A stretch of DNA of 64,000 nt from Corynebacterium sanguinis (GTDB lineage: Bacteria; Actinomycetota; Actinomycetes; Mycobacteriales; Mycobacteriaceae), in NCBI RefSeq assembly GCF_007641235.1, contig NZ_CP038157.1:2298886-2362885 (forward strand), given 5' to 3'. Below the pieces are notes generated by a model. The model searched no databases, had not been told where the DNA came from, and was given only the letters and a program-made list of their open reading frames with translations. Position numbers and translations under genes: made by a program. Of this stretch, positions 38,346 through 47,440 are shown piece after piece (position 1 is the first letter of the stretch; each line of letters starts with the position of its first letter).

Positions 38346-39892
38346 ACTTCGAGGATTCCTTGAACGGCCGCATCGACCTTGGATCGCAGCAGATCGGCCT
38401 CGACACTTAGCGCAGTGAACTCCTCGTGCAGGCGCTGCAGGTCTCCCATGAAGTCGACATCTACCTCATCGACCGCCGCGGTACCGGTGTAGCGGCCAGG
38501 GTTGAGACTCCAGCCCTGTTCCTCGATTTCGGCGCGGGTGGCGATCTTGCACAGGCCTCCGACGTCGACATACTTCCCGTCGGGGAAGTTCTCGGCCAAC
38601 AGCGCTTCGCTGCCGTCGACGGTCTCGACGTCCTCGCCACGGTAGAGCCGCACCACATTGGCTAGGAACTCGATCTGATCGGCTGTGAAGTCACGGTGAG
38701 CGCGGTCGATCTGCCGGAAGATGTGGCGAGCGTCGAGGAACAATACGGTGTCCTCGCGCGGGGTGCCGACCTTGGCCTTGTCAAGGAACCACAATGTCAC
38801 CGGCAGGGTAACGGTATAGAAGAAGTTGGAACTAATCGCGACCATCACGTCCACGGTGCCGGACTCGATCAGTTGCTTGCGGATCTCCTTCTCAGAGTGG
38901 CCCGCGTCGCCTGCGGAGTTCGCCATGACGAAGCCGGCACGGCCGGTCGGGGACAGCGCAGCGTAGAACTGCTGGATCCACAGGAAGTTGCCGTTGTCGG
39001 CCCTGGGCAGGCCGAACGGGAACCGCCTGTCACCGGCGAGCTGGTCCTTCTTGATCTTGTCGACGTTGAAGGGCGGGTTGGCCATCACGTAGTCGAAGGC
39101 ACCCACGGCGCTGTGCGGGTCCTCGTAGTAGCTGTTGGCCTGCCGGATGTCCCCGGACAGCCCGTGCAATGCCAGGTTCATCTTGGCCAGCGGGACGGTG
39201 TCGTCGGTCTTTTCAACACCGAGAATCGAGAGTTGACGGCTGGCCGACTCGTTGTGGCGCTCGACGAACTTCGCACACTGGACAAACATGCCGCCCGACC
39301 CGCAGGCAGGGTCGAACACACGCCCCTGGAAGGGCTCGAGGATCTCGACGATGAGCCGGACGATGGAGTACGGGGTGAAGTACTCGCCGCCGCCCTTCCC
39401 TTCCTGCGCGGCGAAGTTGGACAGGAAGTCCTCGTAGATGAATCCGAAGGCGTCACCCGAGAGCTGGGTGGGCAACGGCGCGAAGAGTCGAAGCAGCTCG
39501 ATCAAGGTCGAGCGCTCGAGCTTCCGGTACCCGCGCGGCAGGATGTCCTTCAGCTCCGGGTTGGCTGCCTCGATGGCATTGATCGCATCGTCGGTGGCTT
39601 TGCCGACATCGGCACCCTCGGGCAGATCGACAAGGTGGGAGAGCCGAGACTCAGCGGGGACGTACAGCACCGATTTTGCCTTGTAGTCCGCGACCGTCGC
39701 GGGGTTACGTGCGCTGGAGTTGGCCTCAACCTCTTCGCGGACGGTCTCGAAACGGTTCTCGGCGTACGCGAGGAACACCAAGCCGAGGACTGGGTCGCGA
39801 TACTGGACAGGCGTCAGCTTGGAGTTCGCGCGCAACTCGTCCGCGGCGCTCCACAGCGTCGCGCGAACCTTGGCAAGATCAGTTGTCTTCAT
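38342..39892 (-). CDS. hsdM: Type I restriction-modification methylase subunit
   Basis: A 516-residue N6-adenine methylase. The helical N-terminal domain is followed by the SAM motif FDPACGSGG (about 193-201) and catalytic NPPFN (272-276). It modifies adenines in the target set by HsdS. The ATG at 39892 overlaps the ychF stop (ATGA), and its Shine-Dalgarno (GGGAG) lies inside the altered last codons of ychF. It is the first gene of hsdM-hsdS-hsdR and has no room for its own promoter, so transcription must come from ychF or inside it. Confidence 0.94.
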   Translation of the reverse strand: MKTTDLAKVRATLWSAADELRANSKLTPVQYRDPVLGLVFLAYAENRFETVREEVEANSSARNPATVADYKAKSVLYVPAESRLSHLVDLPEGADVGKATDDAINAIEAANPELKDILPRGYRKLERSTLIELLRLFAPLPTQLSGDAFGFIYEDFLSNFAAQEGKGGGEYFTPYSIVRLIVEILEPFQGRVFDPACGSGGMFVQCAKFVERHNESASRQLSILGVEKTDDTVPLAKMNLALHGLSGDIRQANSYYEDPHSAVGAFDYVMANPPFNVDKIKKDQLAGDRRFPFGLPRADNGNFLWIQQFYAALSPTGRAGFVMANSAGDAGHSEKEIRKQLIESGTVDVMVAISSNFFYTVTLPVTLWFLDKAKVGTPREDTVLFLDARHIFRQIDRAHRDFTADQIEFLANVVRLYRGEDVETVDGSEALLAENFPDGKYVDVGGLCKIATRAEIEEQGWSLNPGRYTGTAAVDEVDVDFMGDLQRLHEEFTALSVEADLLRSKVDAAVQGILEV

Positions 39893-40992
39893 TTCTTACT
39901 CCCAGACGTAAGCCCCGTCCTAAACTCCACCACGTCGCCGTCGGCCATGACGTAGTCCTTGCCCTCCATGCGCACTTTACCCTTGGCGCGCGCCTCCGCC
40001 ATGGAGCCGAGCTCGTCCAAGTCGTCGAACGCGACGATCTCTGCCTTGATAAAGCCCTTCTCAAAGTCGCTGTGGATCACGCCCGCGGCCTTCGGCGCGG
40101 TGTCGCCCTGGCGGATGGTCCACGCGCGGGACTCCTTCGGGCCGGCGGTGAGGTAGGTCTGCAGGCCGAGGGTCTCAAACCCGGCCCGGGCCAGGGTCGA
40201 CAGGCCCGGCTCGTCCTGGCCGACGGCGGCGAGGAGCTCGGCCGCGTCGTCGTCGTCAAGCTCGAGCAGCTCGGTCTCGGTCTGGGCGTCGAGGAAGACG
40301 GCCTCCGCGGGGGCGACGAGATCGCGCAGCTCCTGCTTGCGCGCCTCGTCCGTGAGCACGGCCTCGTCGGAGTTGAACACGTAGAGGAACGGCTTGGCCG
40401 TCATCAGGTGCAGGTCCCGCAGCAGGGCCAGGTCGATCTCGCCGGCCTTGGCGGCGGCGAAGAGCGTCCGGTCGTCCTCGAGCACGGCCTGGGCCTTCTT
40501 CGCCTCGGCGGCGGCCGCAGCGGCGTCCTTGTCCTTGCGGCCGTCCTTCTCCAGGCGCGGCAGGGCCTTCTCAATGGTCTGCAGATCCGCGAGGATCAGC
40601 TCCGTGTTGATCACGGAGATGTCGTTGGCGGGGTCGACCTTGCCGTCGACGTGGATCACGTTGTCGTCGGCAAACGCGCGCACCACCTGGCAGATCGCGT
40701 CGGCCTCACGGATGTTGGCCAAAAAGGCGTTGCCCATGCCCTCACCCTCGGACGCGCCCTTGACAATGCCGGCAATGTCCACGAACGACACGGTCGCCGG
40801 CAGGATGCGCTCGGAGGAGAAGATCTCCGCCAAGCGCGTCAGCCGCTCGTCCGGCAGCTCGACCAGGCCGACGTTGGGCTCTATCGTGGCGAACGGGTAG
40901 TTCGCCGCGAGGACGTCGTTACGCGTTAGGGCATTGAACAGGGTGGACTTGCCCACGTTAGGCAGTCCGACGATTCCAAGAGTAAGGCTCAC
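39889..40992 (-). CDS. ychF: YchF/OLA1-type ATPase with replaced C-terminus
   Basis: A 367-residue ribosome-associated P-loop ATPase. Motifs: G1 GLPNVGKST (about 9-17), DIAGIVKGASEGEGMGN for the switch region, and the C-terminal TGS-like domain with MEGKDYVMADGDVVEF. Family members end soon after in F-(R/K)-F-N-V; here the end is R-T-G-L-T-S-G-S-K-K. The five remnants at 532-22429 encode the lost ending. The replacement keeps the protein at nearly full length, so it is probably functional. The new stop overlaps the hsdM start codon. Core, essential-type gene that served as integration target. Confidence 0.92.
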   Translation of the reverse strand: MSLTLGIVGLPNVGKSTLFNALTRNDVLAANYPFATIEPNVGLVELPDERLTRLAEIFSSERILPATVSFVDIAGIVKGASEGEGMGNAFLANIREADAICQVVRAFADDNVIHVDGKVDPANDISVINTELILADLQTIEKALPRLEKDGRKDKDAAAAAAEAKKAQAVLEDDRTLFAAAKAGEIDLALLRDLHLMTAKPFLYVFNSDEAVLTDEARKQELRDLVAPAEAVFLDAQTETELLELDDDDAAELLAAVGQDEPGLSTLARAGFETLGLQTYLTAGPKESRAWTIRQGDTAPKAAGVIHSDFEKGFIKAEIVAFDDLDELGSMAEARAKGKVRMEGKDYVMADGDVVEFRTGLTSGSKK

Positions 40993-41051
40993 GGAGTCTC
41001 ATCCTATCCCACGCGTGCGCGCGCACCCCGCAGTCGGGCAAGATAGGTGAG

Positions 41052-42458
41052 GTGAGCAACCCCGTAAACGATGAGATCCGCGACGACGCCCCGGAGCCAA
41101 AGGTCGACGACGAGCGCCGCGACATAGTAGACAGAGGCGTCGTCCTCAATAGCTGGCTGAAATCGGCAGCCATGACCGTGCTGCGCATCCTTATCATTTG
41201 CGTCTTCCTCTTCGCGCTTAGCCAGCTGATTGGCACGTTCTGGCAAGGCATTTTGCCCGTGATCCTCGCGATCATCGTGTGCACCGTTCTCGCGCCGATT
41301 GCCGGATTCCTGCGCCGCCGCGCGCACTTCCCGTCGGCGCTGGCCGCCCTCATTTCGCTGCTCATCTTCTTCGGCCTCATCGGCACCCTCGTGTTCCTCA
41401 TCGCCCCGGACATCGCGGCACACTCGCGAGTCCTGTACCTGCAGGCATTCGAAGGCATCCAACGCTTGCAGCTGTGGCTGCAGGGCCCGCCAATCAACAT
41501 GGATCCCGACGACCTCAACGAGGCGGTCAACACGGTCGCCCAATGGCTACAAAACCAAGCTGGCACCATCGCGGGCGGTGTCTTCGCGGGTATCGGCACC
41601 GCCGCGGGCTTGATAATCACCCTGACGGTGGTGCTGGTTTTGACCTTCTTCTTCCTCAAAGACGGCCCGCGCTTCCTGCCCTGGCTGCGTGCCACCGCCG
41701 GCGGCCGCCCGGGTCTGCACGCCACCGAGCTTCTCACCCGCGCCTGGAACACCCTGTCCGGCTTCATCCGCGCCCAGGCCATTGTTTCGCTTGTCGACGC
41801 CTTCTTTATCGGCGTCGGAATCTGGCTCGTGGGCGTGCCGATGGCCTTTACTCTCTCCGTGATCACGTTCATCGCGGGCTTCATCCCGATCGTCGGCGCT
41901 GTCGTCGCCGGCGCCCTTGCGGTGCTCATCGCGCTGGTGTCGTTGGGCTTCACCGAGGCCATCATCGTGCTCCTGATCGTGCTTGCCGTCCAGCAGCTTG
42001 AGGGCAACGTGTTGTCCCCCGTCCTCCAATCCAAGGCAATGGACCTGCACCCGGTGATCGTGCTGGTCTCCGTCACCATCGGTGGCGGTCTGTTCGGTCT
42101 GGTCGGCGCGTTCCTCGCGGTGCCGGTTGCGGCGATGATCGCCGTGGTGTTCCGCTACATGATGGACGTGATGAAGATCCACTCCGGAGAAAAGAAAGCA
42201 GACCAGCTTATCTTCTCCACCCCCGAGGGCCTCGCGATCGCGGAGCTCGAGGAACAAGAATCCATCTACGAGCGCAAAGAGTGGCGCGGCGACCGCGACT
42301 GGGCAACCACCCCCGTGCCGGCCGAAGAGCTCGTCTCACCCCCGAAAGGCAGCCAGAGCTGGAAGGTCCTGCGCAGCAGCGGCGAGCTCCTGCAACTGGC
42401 CAAGCCGAGCGAGCTGCGCCGCCGCTTCGCTGCCCGCGACGAGGGTTCGAACACGTAA
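41052..42458 (+). CDS. AI-2E family transporter (PerM-like)
   Basis: A 468-residue membrane protein with about eight helices. Two helices at about 42-85, one at 95-118, a long loop (SRVLYLQAFEGIQRLQLWL), then a helix at about 178-200 and a cluster from 240 to 350. The motif AVQQLEGNVLSPVLQSKAMDLHPVIVL (about 315) is the family hallmark. A soluble tail of about 100 residues follows. The family exports small molecules or acts as Na+/H+ antiporter; substrate unknown. The GTG at 41052 follows AGGTGAG. Divergent from ychF. Confidence 0.85.
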   Translation: MSNPVNDEIRDDAPEPKVDDERRDIVDRGVVLNSWLKSAAMTVLRILIICVFLFALSQLIGTFWQGILPVILAIIVCTVLAPIAGFLRRRAHFPSALAALISLLIFFGLIGTLVFLIAPDIAAHSRVLYLQAFEGIQRLQLWLQGPPINMDPDDLNEAVNTVAQWLQNQAGTIAGGVFAGIGTAAGLIITLTVVLVLTFFFLKDGPRFLPWLRATAGGRPGLHATELLTRAWNTLSGFIRAQAIVSLVDAFFIGVGIWLVGVPMAFTLSVITFIAGFIPIVGAVVAGALAVLIALVSLGFTEAIIVLLIVLAVQQLEGNVLSPVLQSKAMDLHPVIVLVSVTIGGGLFGLVGAFLAVPVAAMIAVVFRYMMDVMKIHSGEKKADQLIFSTPEGLAIAELEEQESIYERKEWRGDRDWATTPVPAEELVSPPKGSQSWKVLRSSGELLQLAKPSELRRRFAARDEGSNT

Positions 42459-42506
42459 GCGATACCGTCTTCGGTGTTGTCGGGTGCGTGTGGCACAGTA
42501 AGGCGC

Positions 42507-43541
42507 ATGCAGGTTGCAACCGTGCTCGTCATCTTTGCCCTCGGCGTCATCCTCGGCGCCGCGTTAACGTACCTACTCGCCCGCTGGCAGTCGTCGCAGC
42601 CGCAACAGGCCCTTGACATCCGCCCCGTCTCCCACGAGCTCGAGCGCCTGCGCACGCAGCTCGACGAGATGGACGCCGACCGCGCCGTCGCAATGTCGGC
42701 GCTGGCCAGCCAGGTGCAGACGATCACCCGAACCTCGACGCGCCTGACCGATCGCACCGACCAGCTCATCTCGGCCCTGCGCTCCCCGCAAACACGCGGC
42801 CGCTGGGGCGAGGTCCAGCTGCAGCGAGTTGTCGAGCTCGGCGGGATGGTCGAGCACTGCGACTTCGACGTTCAAGCAACCGAACTTGTCGACGGCACCC
42901 GCGTGCGCCCCGACATGATCATCCGCCTGTCCGCTGGCCGCAACATTGTGGTCGACGCGAAAGTGCCGTTTTCCTCCTACCTCGACGCGCTCAACACCGA
43001 CGACCCCGAGGAAAAGCAGGCCTACCTGCGCCGCCACGCCCACCTGCTGCACTCGCACGTGGACACGCTGTCCGCCAAGTCCTACATCGCCGCGTTCCAG
43101 CCGGCCCCGGAGTTTGTGGTGATGTTCGTGCCCGCCGACCCCTTCCTCGACGCGGCCCTCGCCCTTGACCCCGAGATGCTGGAGTACGCCTTCGCGCGCG
43201 ACGTCGTGATCGCCACCCCCACCACCCTGTTCGCGCTACTACGCACCGTCGCCCTCGGGTGGCGCCACGAGGCTGCCACCGAGCAGGCGAGGCAGATCCA
43301 GCGCCTCGGCGCGCAGCTGTACCAGCGCCTCGGCACGATGGCCGAGCACTACAACCGCGTCGGCCAGTCGCTCGAACGCGCCGTCGACGCGTTTAACTCA
43401 ACGCTCGCCAGCATGGACTCACGGGTGATGGTCACGGCCCGGAAGTTCGAGGAGATGGGGGTTGTCAGCCCGAAGAGGTCAACATCTCATGCGGTAGACG
43501 CTGTCTCCGCAACACCGAGGCATGCCGCGGAGCCCGAATGA
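42507..43541 (+). CDS. rmuC: DNA recombination protein RmuC
   Basis: A 344-residue protein. The N-terminal membrane helix (VATVLVIFALGVILGAALTYLLA) and a coiled coil (about 35-85) precede the RmuC nuclease-like domain: RGRWGEVQLQRVVELGGMVEHCDFDVQ, then RPDMIIRLSAGRNIVVDAKVPFSSYLDAL with the Asp-x-Lys of a PD-(D/E)xK-type site, and FVPADPFLDAAL. Family members limit inverted-repeat rearrangements. The ATG at 42507 gives the usual N-terminal helix; 48 bp after the permease gene. Confidence 0.88.
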   Translation: MQVATVLVIFALGVILGAALTYLLARWQSSQPQQALDIRPVSHELERLRTQLDEMDADRAVAMSALASQVQTITRTSTRLTDRTDQLISALRSPQTRGRWGEVQLQRVVELGGMVEHCDFDVQATELVDGTRVRPDMIIRLSAGRNIVVDAKVPFSSYLDALNTDDPEEKQAYLRRHAHLLHSHVDTLSAKSYIAAFQPAPEFVVMFVPADPFLDAALALDPEMLEYAFARDVVIATPTTLFALLRTVALGWRHEAATEQARQIQRLGAQLYQRLGTMAEHYNRVGQSLERAVDAFNSTLASMDSRVMVTARKFEEMGVVSPKRSTSHAVDAVSATPRHAAEPE

Positions 43542-43569
43542 TTCAATACACCGGGTAAGGTAGTGCAGC

Positions 43570-44151
43570 GTGTCACACGCGTCGCCTAGGAACTCGCGCG
43601 CCACCCGCGCCTCATTCGACGGTCTAGCCACGGGCTCGGCCATAGCCATCGTGTGCGCTGCCCTGTTCACCGGCGCGTTGCTGTCCATCTACGTGGGGCA
43701 GATTTCGTGGCCGTTCCTCACGCTTTTCGCCCTCGGTGCGCTCGCGGCGGCAACGCTCGTGAACCCACGCGGGCTGTTCATCACGGTGGCGGTAGTCCCA
43801 ATCACCTTCGTTGTCGCCGCGGTGGCAACGGGGTGGTTCATTAACTCAGGTGATTCCGGGGTGTCGCGCACGGACGTACTCGTGATCGCTTACCCGCTGC
43901 TGCAACTCTTCCCCGTGCTCCTCGCGGCCACCCTCGGCGCAGCGCTGATTGCGTTTACCCGACTGCACCTTCTGAAGCGTTACAACCAGGCCTTGGCGCG
44001 TCGCGAGCGGGAGGAGCGCCGCCGCGTCGCGCGCAGCAACCGGCGCGTTGCCGATGAGGGACGCCGCGCCCGCGAACGCACCGTCACGGTCAATGAGCTG
44101 CGCGAGATCATGGCCCAGCGTGAAGCCGCAGGCCGTCGCCGCGGCCGCTAG
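43570..44151 (+). CDS. DUF6542-like membrane protein
   Basis: A 193-residue protein with four hydrophobic segments (about 20-42, 46-66, 72-92, 105-130) and a long Arg-rich cytosolic tail ([26 protein letters not shown]). This is the layout of the actinobacterial DUF6542 proteins, often found between rmuC-like and ispH genes. Role unknown. The GTG at 43570 is chosen; it converges with ispH with a 4-nt overlap. Confidence 0.65.
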   Translation: MSHASPRNSRATRASFDGLATGSAIAIVCAALFTGALLSIYVGQISWPFLTLFALGALAAATLVNPRGLFITVAVVPITFVVAAVATGWFINSGDSGVSRTDVLVIAYPLLQLFPVLLAATLGAALIAFTRLHLLKRYNQALARREREERRRVARSNRRVADEGRRARERTVTVNELREIMAQREAAGRRRGR

Positions 44152-45101
44152 ACGCGCGAGGGTCGCAGGTCGCGCGGCAGGGAGAACGTGATGGTCTCTG
44201 TCGTCGTGGTCACCTGCTCAATATCGCTGTAGCCACGGTCGTCGAGGTACTCGAGCACCTCGCGCACCAGAATCTCCGGCACGGAGGCTCCCGAGGTCAC
44301 GCCGACGGTCATGACACCTTCCAGCCAGGACTCGTCGATCTCGCGGGCGAAGTCCACCAGGTAGGACGCCTTCGCACCCGCCTCAAGCGCAACCTCGACG
44401 AGGCGCTTGGAGTTCGAGGAGTTCTGCGATCCCACGACGATGACCAGGTCGCACTTTGGCGCGATCGCCTTGACTGCGACCTGGCGGTTCTGGGTGGCGT
44501 AGCAGATGTCATCGCTCGGCGGGTTCTCCAAGTGCGGGAAGCGCTCAAAGAGCTTGTTGACGATCTCCATCGTCTCGTCCACCGACAGCGTGGTCTGCGA
44601 CAACCACACCAACTTCTGATCCGGGCCAAAGTCCGGCAGCGAAGCGACTCCGTCAAGACCGTCGACAAGGTGGGTGACCTCGGGGGCCTCACCAGCGGTG
44701 CCCTCGACCTCTTCGTGGCCCTCGTGGCCGACCAGCAGGATCTGGTAGCCGTCGCGGGCGAAACGCTTCGCCTCGTTGTGCACCTTGGTCACAAGCGGGC
44801 AGGTGGCGTCGAGGGTGAGCAGGTTGCGCTGGATCGCCGACTCGCGCACAGCCGGGGAGATGCCGTGGGCGGAGAAGACCAAGTGGGCGCCCTCGGGCAC
44901 CTCGTCGGTCTCCTCGACGAAGATCACGCCGCGCTCCTCAAGTGTTTCCACAACATACTTGTTGTGCACGATCTGCTTGCGCACGTAGACCGGGGCACCG
45001 TACTTCTCCAAGGCCTTCTCCACGGTATCGACGGCGCGGTCGACGCCGGCGCAGTAACCGCGCGGGGCGGCGAGAAGGACGTTTTTTCCCTGTTCAGTCA
45101 T
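44148..45101 (-). CDS. ispH: 4-hydroxy-3-methylbut-2-enyl diphosphate reductase
   Basis: A 317-residue [4Fe-4S] enzyme, last step of the MEP isoprenoid pathway making IPP and DMAPP. The three cluster cysteines lie in [13 protein letters not shown] (about residue 18), [15 protein letters not shown] (about 105) and [14 protein letters not shown] (about 200). The catalytic Glu lies in [12 protein letters not shown] and substrate-binding [11 protein letters not shown] near the end. The ATG at 45101 gives the family's length; an in-frame extension of over 100 codons upstream has no family likeness and covers the xseA promoter region. Confidence 0.93.
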   Translation of the reverse strand: MTEQGKNVLLAAPRGYCAGVDRAVDTVEKALEKYGAPVYVRKQIVHNKYVVETLEERGVIFVEETDEVPEGAHLVFSAHGISPAVRESAIQRNLLTLDATCPLVTKVHNEAKRFARDGYQILLVGHEGHEEVEGTAGEAPEVTHLVDGLDGVASLPDFGPDQKLVWLSQTTLSVDETMEIVNKLFERFPHLENPPSDDICYATQNRQVAVKAIAPKCDLVIVVGSQNSSNSKRLVEVALEAGAKASYLVDFAREIDESWLEGVMTVGVTSGASVPEILVREVLEYLDDRGYSDIEQVTTTTETITFSLPRDLRPSRV

Positions 45102-45210
45102 GGAACCCAGGGTATCTAAAAGAAGTCTAAAACGATAGACGGCACTAAACTGTGTAGTTTCACACCTAGATTCCCACGCAACCGCGAACCCAAAAAGAGA
45201 GGGGGCATGC

Positions 45211-46461
45211 ATGACCCAGTCGGCGCAACCGAAGAGCTCGCCGGAGAACCCATGGCCGGTAGCCCGGCTCAATTCCACGGTCAAGAAGTGGATTGAGCGC
45301 CTCGGCTGGCTGTGGGTGGAGGGCCAGCTCACGCAGATCAACGTCAAGCCGACGTGGAAGATGTCGTACCTCACGCTGCGCGATACCCAGGAGCAGATTT
45401 CGGTGCAGCTCACCGCCGAAACCTCCCTGCTGCGCTCGCTCGCGACGCCACTGAAAGACGGCGACCGAGTTGTTGTGCTAGGCAAACCCTCCTTCTACGC
45501 GGGTCGCGGCTCGTTCTCGATGTACATCACCGACATCCGCCACGTCGGCGAGGGCGAACTACTGGCGCGCATTGAGAAGCTGCGTCAGCAGCTCGCCGCC
45601 GAGGGGCTTTTCGACGCCTCCCGGAAGCAACCACTCCCCTACCTTCCCAACACCGTCGGGTTGATTACAGGCAAGGGATCCGCCGCCGAGCGCGACGTGA
45701 TGTCGGTGGCTCAGTCGCGCTGGCCCGCGGTGAAGTTCCGCGTGATCAACACCGCCGTGCAGGGAGCGAACGCTACCCCCGAGGTCATCGAGGCGCTCCG
45801 CACGCTCGACGCGGACGAGGCCGTCGACGTCATCATCATCGCGCGCGGCGGAGGCTCCGTCGAGGACCTGCTGCCGTTTTCGGAAGAAACGTTGCAGCGC
45901 GCCGTCGCCGCGGCGCGCACCCCGGTGGTCTCCGCGATCGGCCACGAGCCGGACAACCCCGTGCTTGACAACGTCGCTGACCTGCGCGCGGCCACCCCAA
46001 CGGACGCCGCGAAGCGGGTGGTCCCGGACGCCGCGCAGGAGTTCCTCTTCGTCGACGAGGCACGCGCGAGGATGAACGCCGCGCTGCGCGGCTGGGTGGA
46101 ACGCGAGCGCTCCACCATCACGGCGCTGCGCAGTCGACCCGTCCTGGCGAATCCGATGACTTCCTTGAACCAACGCCGCGACGAGGTTCAGCGCGCCGTC
46201 GCGCTGATCCGCCGCGACGTGCGCTACCTGCTGCGCGAGGAATCGGCGAAGGTCTCTGCGTTGCGCTCCCAGGTCTCCGCGCTCGGGCCGTCCGCCACGC
46301 TTGCGCGCGGTTACGCCGTTGTCCAGGTCCTGCCGCGCGACGGCTCCGGCCCCGAGGTCGTCACCACCATCGAGCAGTCCCCGCCCGGCTCGCAGCTGCG
46401 CATCCGCGTCGCGGACGGTTCGATCACCGCGGCCGCGATGTCTCACTCACCCGCCGATTAA
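45211..46461 (+). CDS. xseA: Exodeoxyribonuclease VII large subunit
   Basis: A 416-residue subunit. An N-terminal OB fold ([28 protein letters not shown]) binds single-stranded DNA; the catalytic domain carries [34 protein letters not shown] and [29 protein letters not shown], then a coiled-coil and a C-terminal [10 protein letters not shown] segment. With XseB it digests single-stranded DNA from both ends. AGAGAGGGGGC lies in front of the ATG. The start is divergent from ispH. Confidence 0.93.
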   Translation: MTQSAQPKSSPENPWPVARLNSTVKKWIERLGWLWVEGQLTQINVKPTWKMSYLTLRDTQEQISVQLTAETSLLRSLATPLKDGDRVVVLGKPSFYAGRGSFSMYITDIRHVGEGELLARIEKLRQQLAAEGLFDASRKQPLPYLPNTVGLITGKGSAAERDVMSVAQSRWPAVKFRVINTAVQGANATPEVIEALRTLDADEAVDVIIIARGGGSVEDLLPFSEETLQRAVAAARTPVVSAIGHEPDNPVLDNVADLRAATPTDAAKRVVPDAAQEFLFVDEARARMNAALRGWVERERSTITALRSRPVLANPMTSLNQRRDEVQRAVALIRRDVRYLLREESAKVSALRSQVSALGPSATLARGYAVVQVLPRDGSGPEVVTTIEQSPPGSQLRIRVADGSITAAAMSHSPAD

Positions 46462-46481
46462 CTAAGGAGTACACCGAACCC

Positions 46482-46745
46482 ATGACCACCCCGACCGCCT
46501 TCGGAACCGGCGAGGCCGGCGACAACGCCTTTCCCGACCCCGCAACGCTGAACTACGAGCAGGCGCGCGACGAGCTCGTCGAAACCGTCAAGATCCTCGA
46601 GCTCGGCCAGATGAGCCTGGACGAGTCGTTGAAGTACTGGGAGCGCGGCGAGGCGCTCGCGAAGCGCTGCGAGCTACTTCTCGACGGCGCCGCCACCCGC
46701 GTCGAAGAAGCTATCGGCCGCACCGATAACTCGAGCGACTCCTAG
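46482..46745 (+). CDS. xseB: Exodeoxyribonuclease VII small subunit
   Basis: An 87-residue helical subunit. [56 protein letters not shown] is the complete XseB domain. It lies 20 bp after xseA with AAGGAG before its ATG, so the two form an operon. Its end overlaps the convergent DUF4245 gene by 4 bp. Confidence 0.93.
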   Translation: MTTPTAFGTGEAGDNAFPDPATLNYEQARDELVETVKILELGQMSLDESLKYWERGEALAKRCELLLDGAATRVEEAIGRTDNSSDS

Positions 46746-47314
46746 CCGCGCGAAATCGGCGTGGTGCCCACGGCGGTCTCGATCAGCTCGCGGAACTCAT
46801 CAGCGGTAGCCGCACCGGTAAACACCAGGCGCGCATCCGAGACGTCAACCGCCCACACGTCGCGCACATCGTCAGCTGTCGAGCTGTAGATCTGCACCTG
46901 CGCGCCGCCCACCTGCTCGGTTGACGCGAGCTCGCGCGGGTCCGCGTCGATCTCCCTGACGGCGTCGTCAAGCGGCGCGGCGGTCTGGGTCATTTGGATG
47001 AACCCGCCGCCGGGGGTGACCCAGCCGATGACGGGCGCTGGGGCGCCGCCGATCATCGAGCGGCGCGCGGAGTTGGTGGTCCAGCCCGCGGACATCTCGG
47101 GGTAGCGCACCGGGTAGTTCACGGCGCGCGACTCCAGCTCGACGAAGGAGCGGGCGTCAACCTCCTGGACCGGGCCCTGCTCGGGCGCGCCGGGGTTGAA
47201 GGTACACAATCCGGTGAACCCGACCACAGCCAGCATGGCGACGATAATGATCACGACGTTGATCATCATGTCGCGACCGTCCTGGAAAATGCGGGGTTTC
47301 TCGTTGCCTGCCAC
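46742..47314 (-). CDS. DUF4245 membrane-anchored protein
   Basis: A 190-residue protein with one N-terminal membrane helix ([22 protein letters not shown], about 16-37) and an outer domain ([20 protein letters not shown]... [17 protein letters not shown]) typical of DUF4245, an actinobacterial family usually encoded near glpX and xseAB. Function unknown. It is divergent from glpX and convergent with xseB. Confidence 0.83.
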   Translation of the reverse strand: MAGNEKPRIFQDGRDMMINVVIIIVAMLAVVGFTGLCTFNPGAPEQGPVQEVDARSFVELESRAVNYPVRYPEMSAGWTTNSARRSMIGGAPAPVIGWVTPGGGFIQMTQTAAPLDDAVREIDADPRELASTEQVGGAQVQIYSSTADDVRDVWAVDVSDARLVFTGAATADEFRELIETAVGTTPISRG

Positions 47315-47440
47315 GCGCCCAAGTATGGCACGTCCACCCGTTCACCCCCGAATTGGCAGCGTCGCGCACTGGGGGTGTCCGAAAGTGACACAATGGGGGG
47401 AAATCTAATCCGTAATTTGTAGCTCAGGAGGCTGCCTTCG

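Larger units (their letters stand above)
532..39892. mobile_element. Composite genomic island built at the 3' end of ychF
   Basis: Five minus-strand copies of a 24-bp sequence encoding V-(E/D)-F-K-F-N-V-stop (532, 10266, 13444, 14852, 22406) match the expected C-terminus of YchF. The only full ychF (39889-40992) diverges after V-V-E-F-R and ends in a foreign tail. This pattern is expected when elements integrate one after another at the ychF 3' end, each pushing the displaced gene end further left. Cargo fits: metal resistance, toxin-antitoxin, relaxases, antirestriction, restriction-modification and many broken genes. Outer limits are the lipase-side remnant and the ychF/hsdM junction. What is seen is the repeats and the altered gene; serial integration is inferred. 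Confidence 0.8.
22430..39892. mobile_element. PolB-relaxase-serine recombinase element carrying type I RM
   Basis: Bounded by ychF remnant E and the altered ychF end, it contains in order: a structured leader, HTH gene, family B DNA polymerase, DCL-like gene, a small coiled-coil gene, mobC, relaxase, mobB-like gene, antirestriction ardA, large serine recombinase, a putative HEPN gene and hsdRSM. It resembles an integrative mobilizable element that brings its own replicative polymerase, comparable in idea to pipolins, but with a serine recombinase and a relaxase. Boundaries come from the repeat; excision has not been shown. Confidence 0.7.

Noticed and set aside
38696..39955. 419-codon plus-strand frame opposite hsdM
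   Set aside because: Antisense shadow; hsdM has SAM and NPPF motifs and 4-nt overlaps with its neighbours.
45102..45485. N-terminal extension of ispH in frame
   Set aside because: Family starts just before A-P-R-G-Y-C-A-G; the extension covers the xseA promoter and start.
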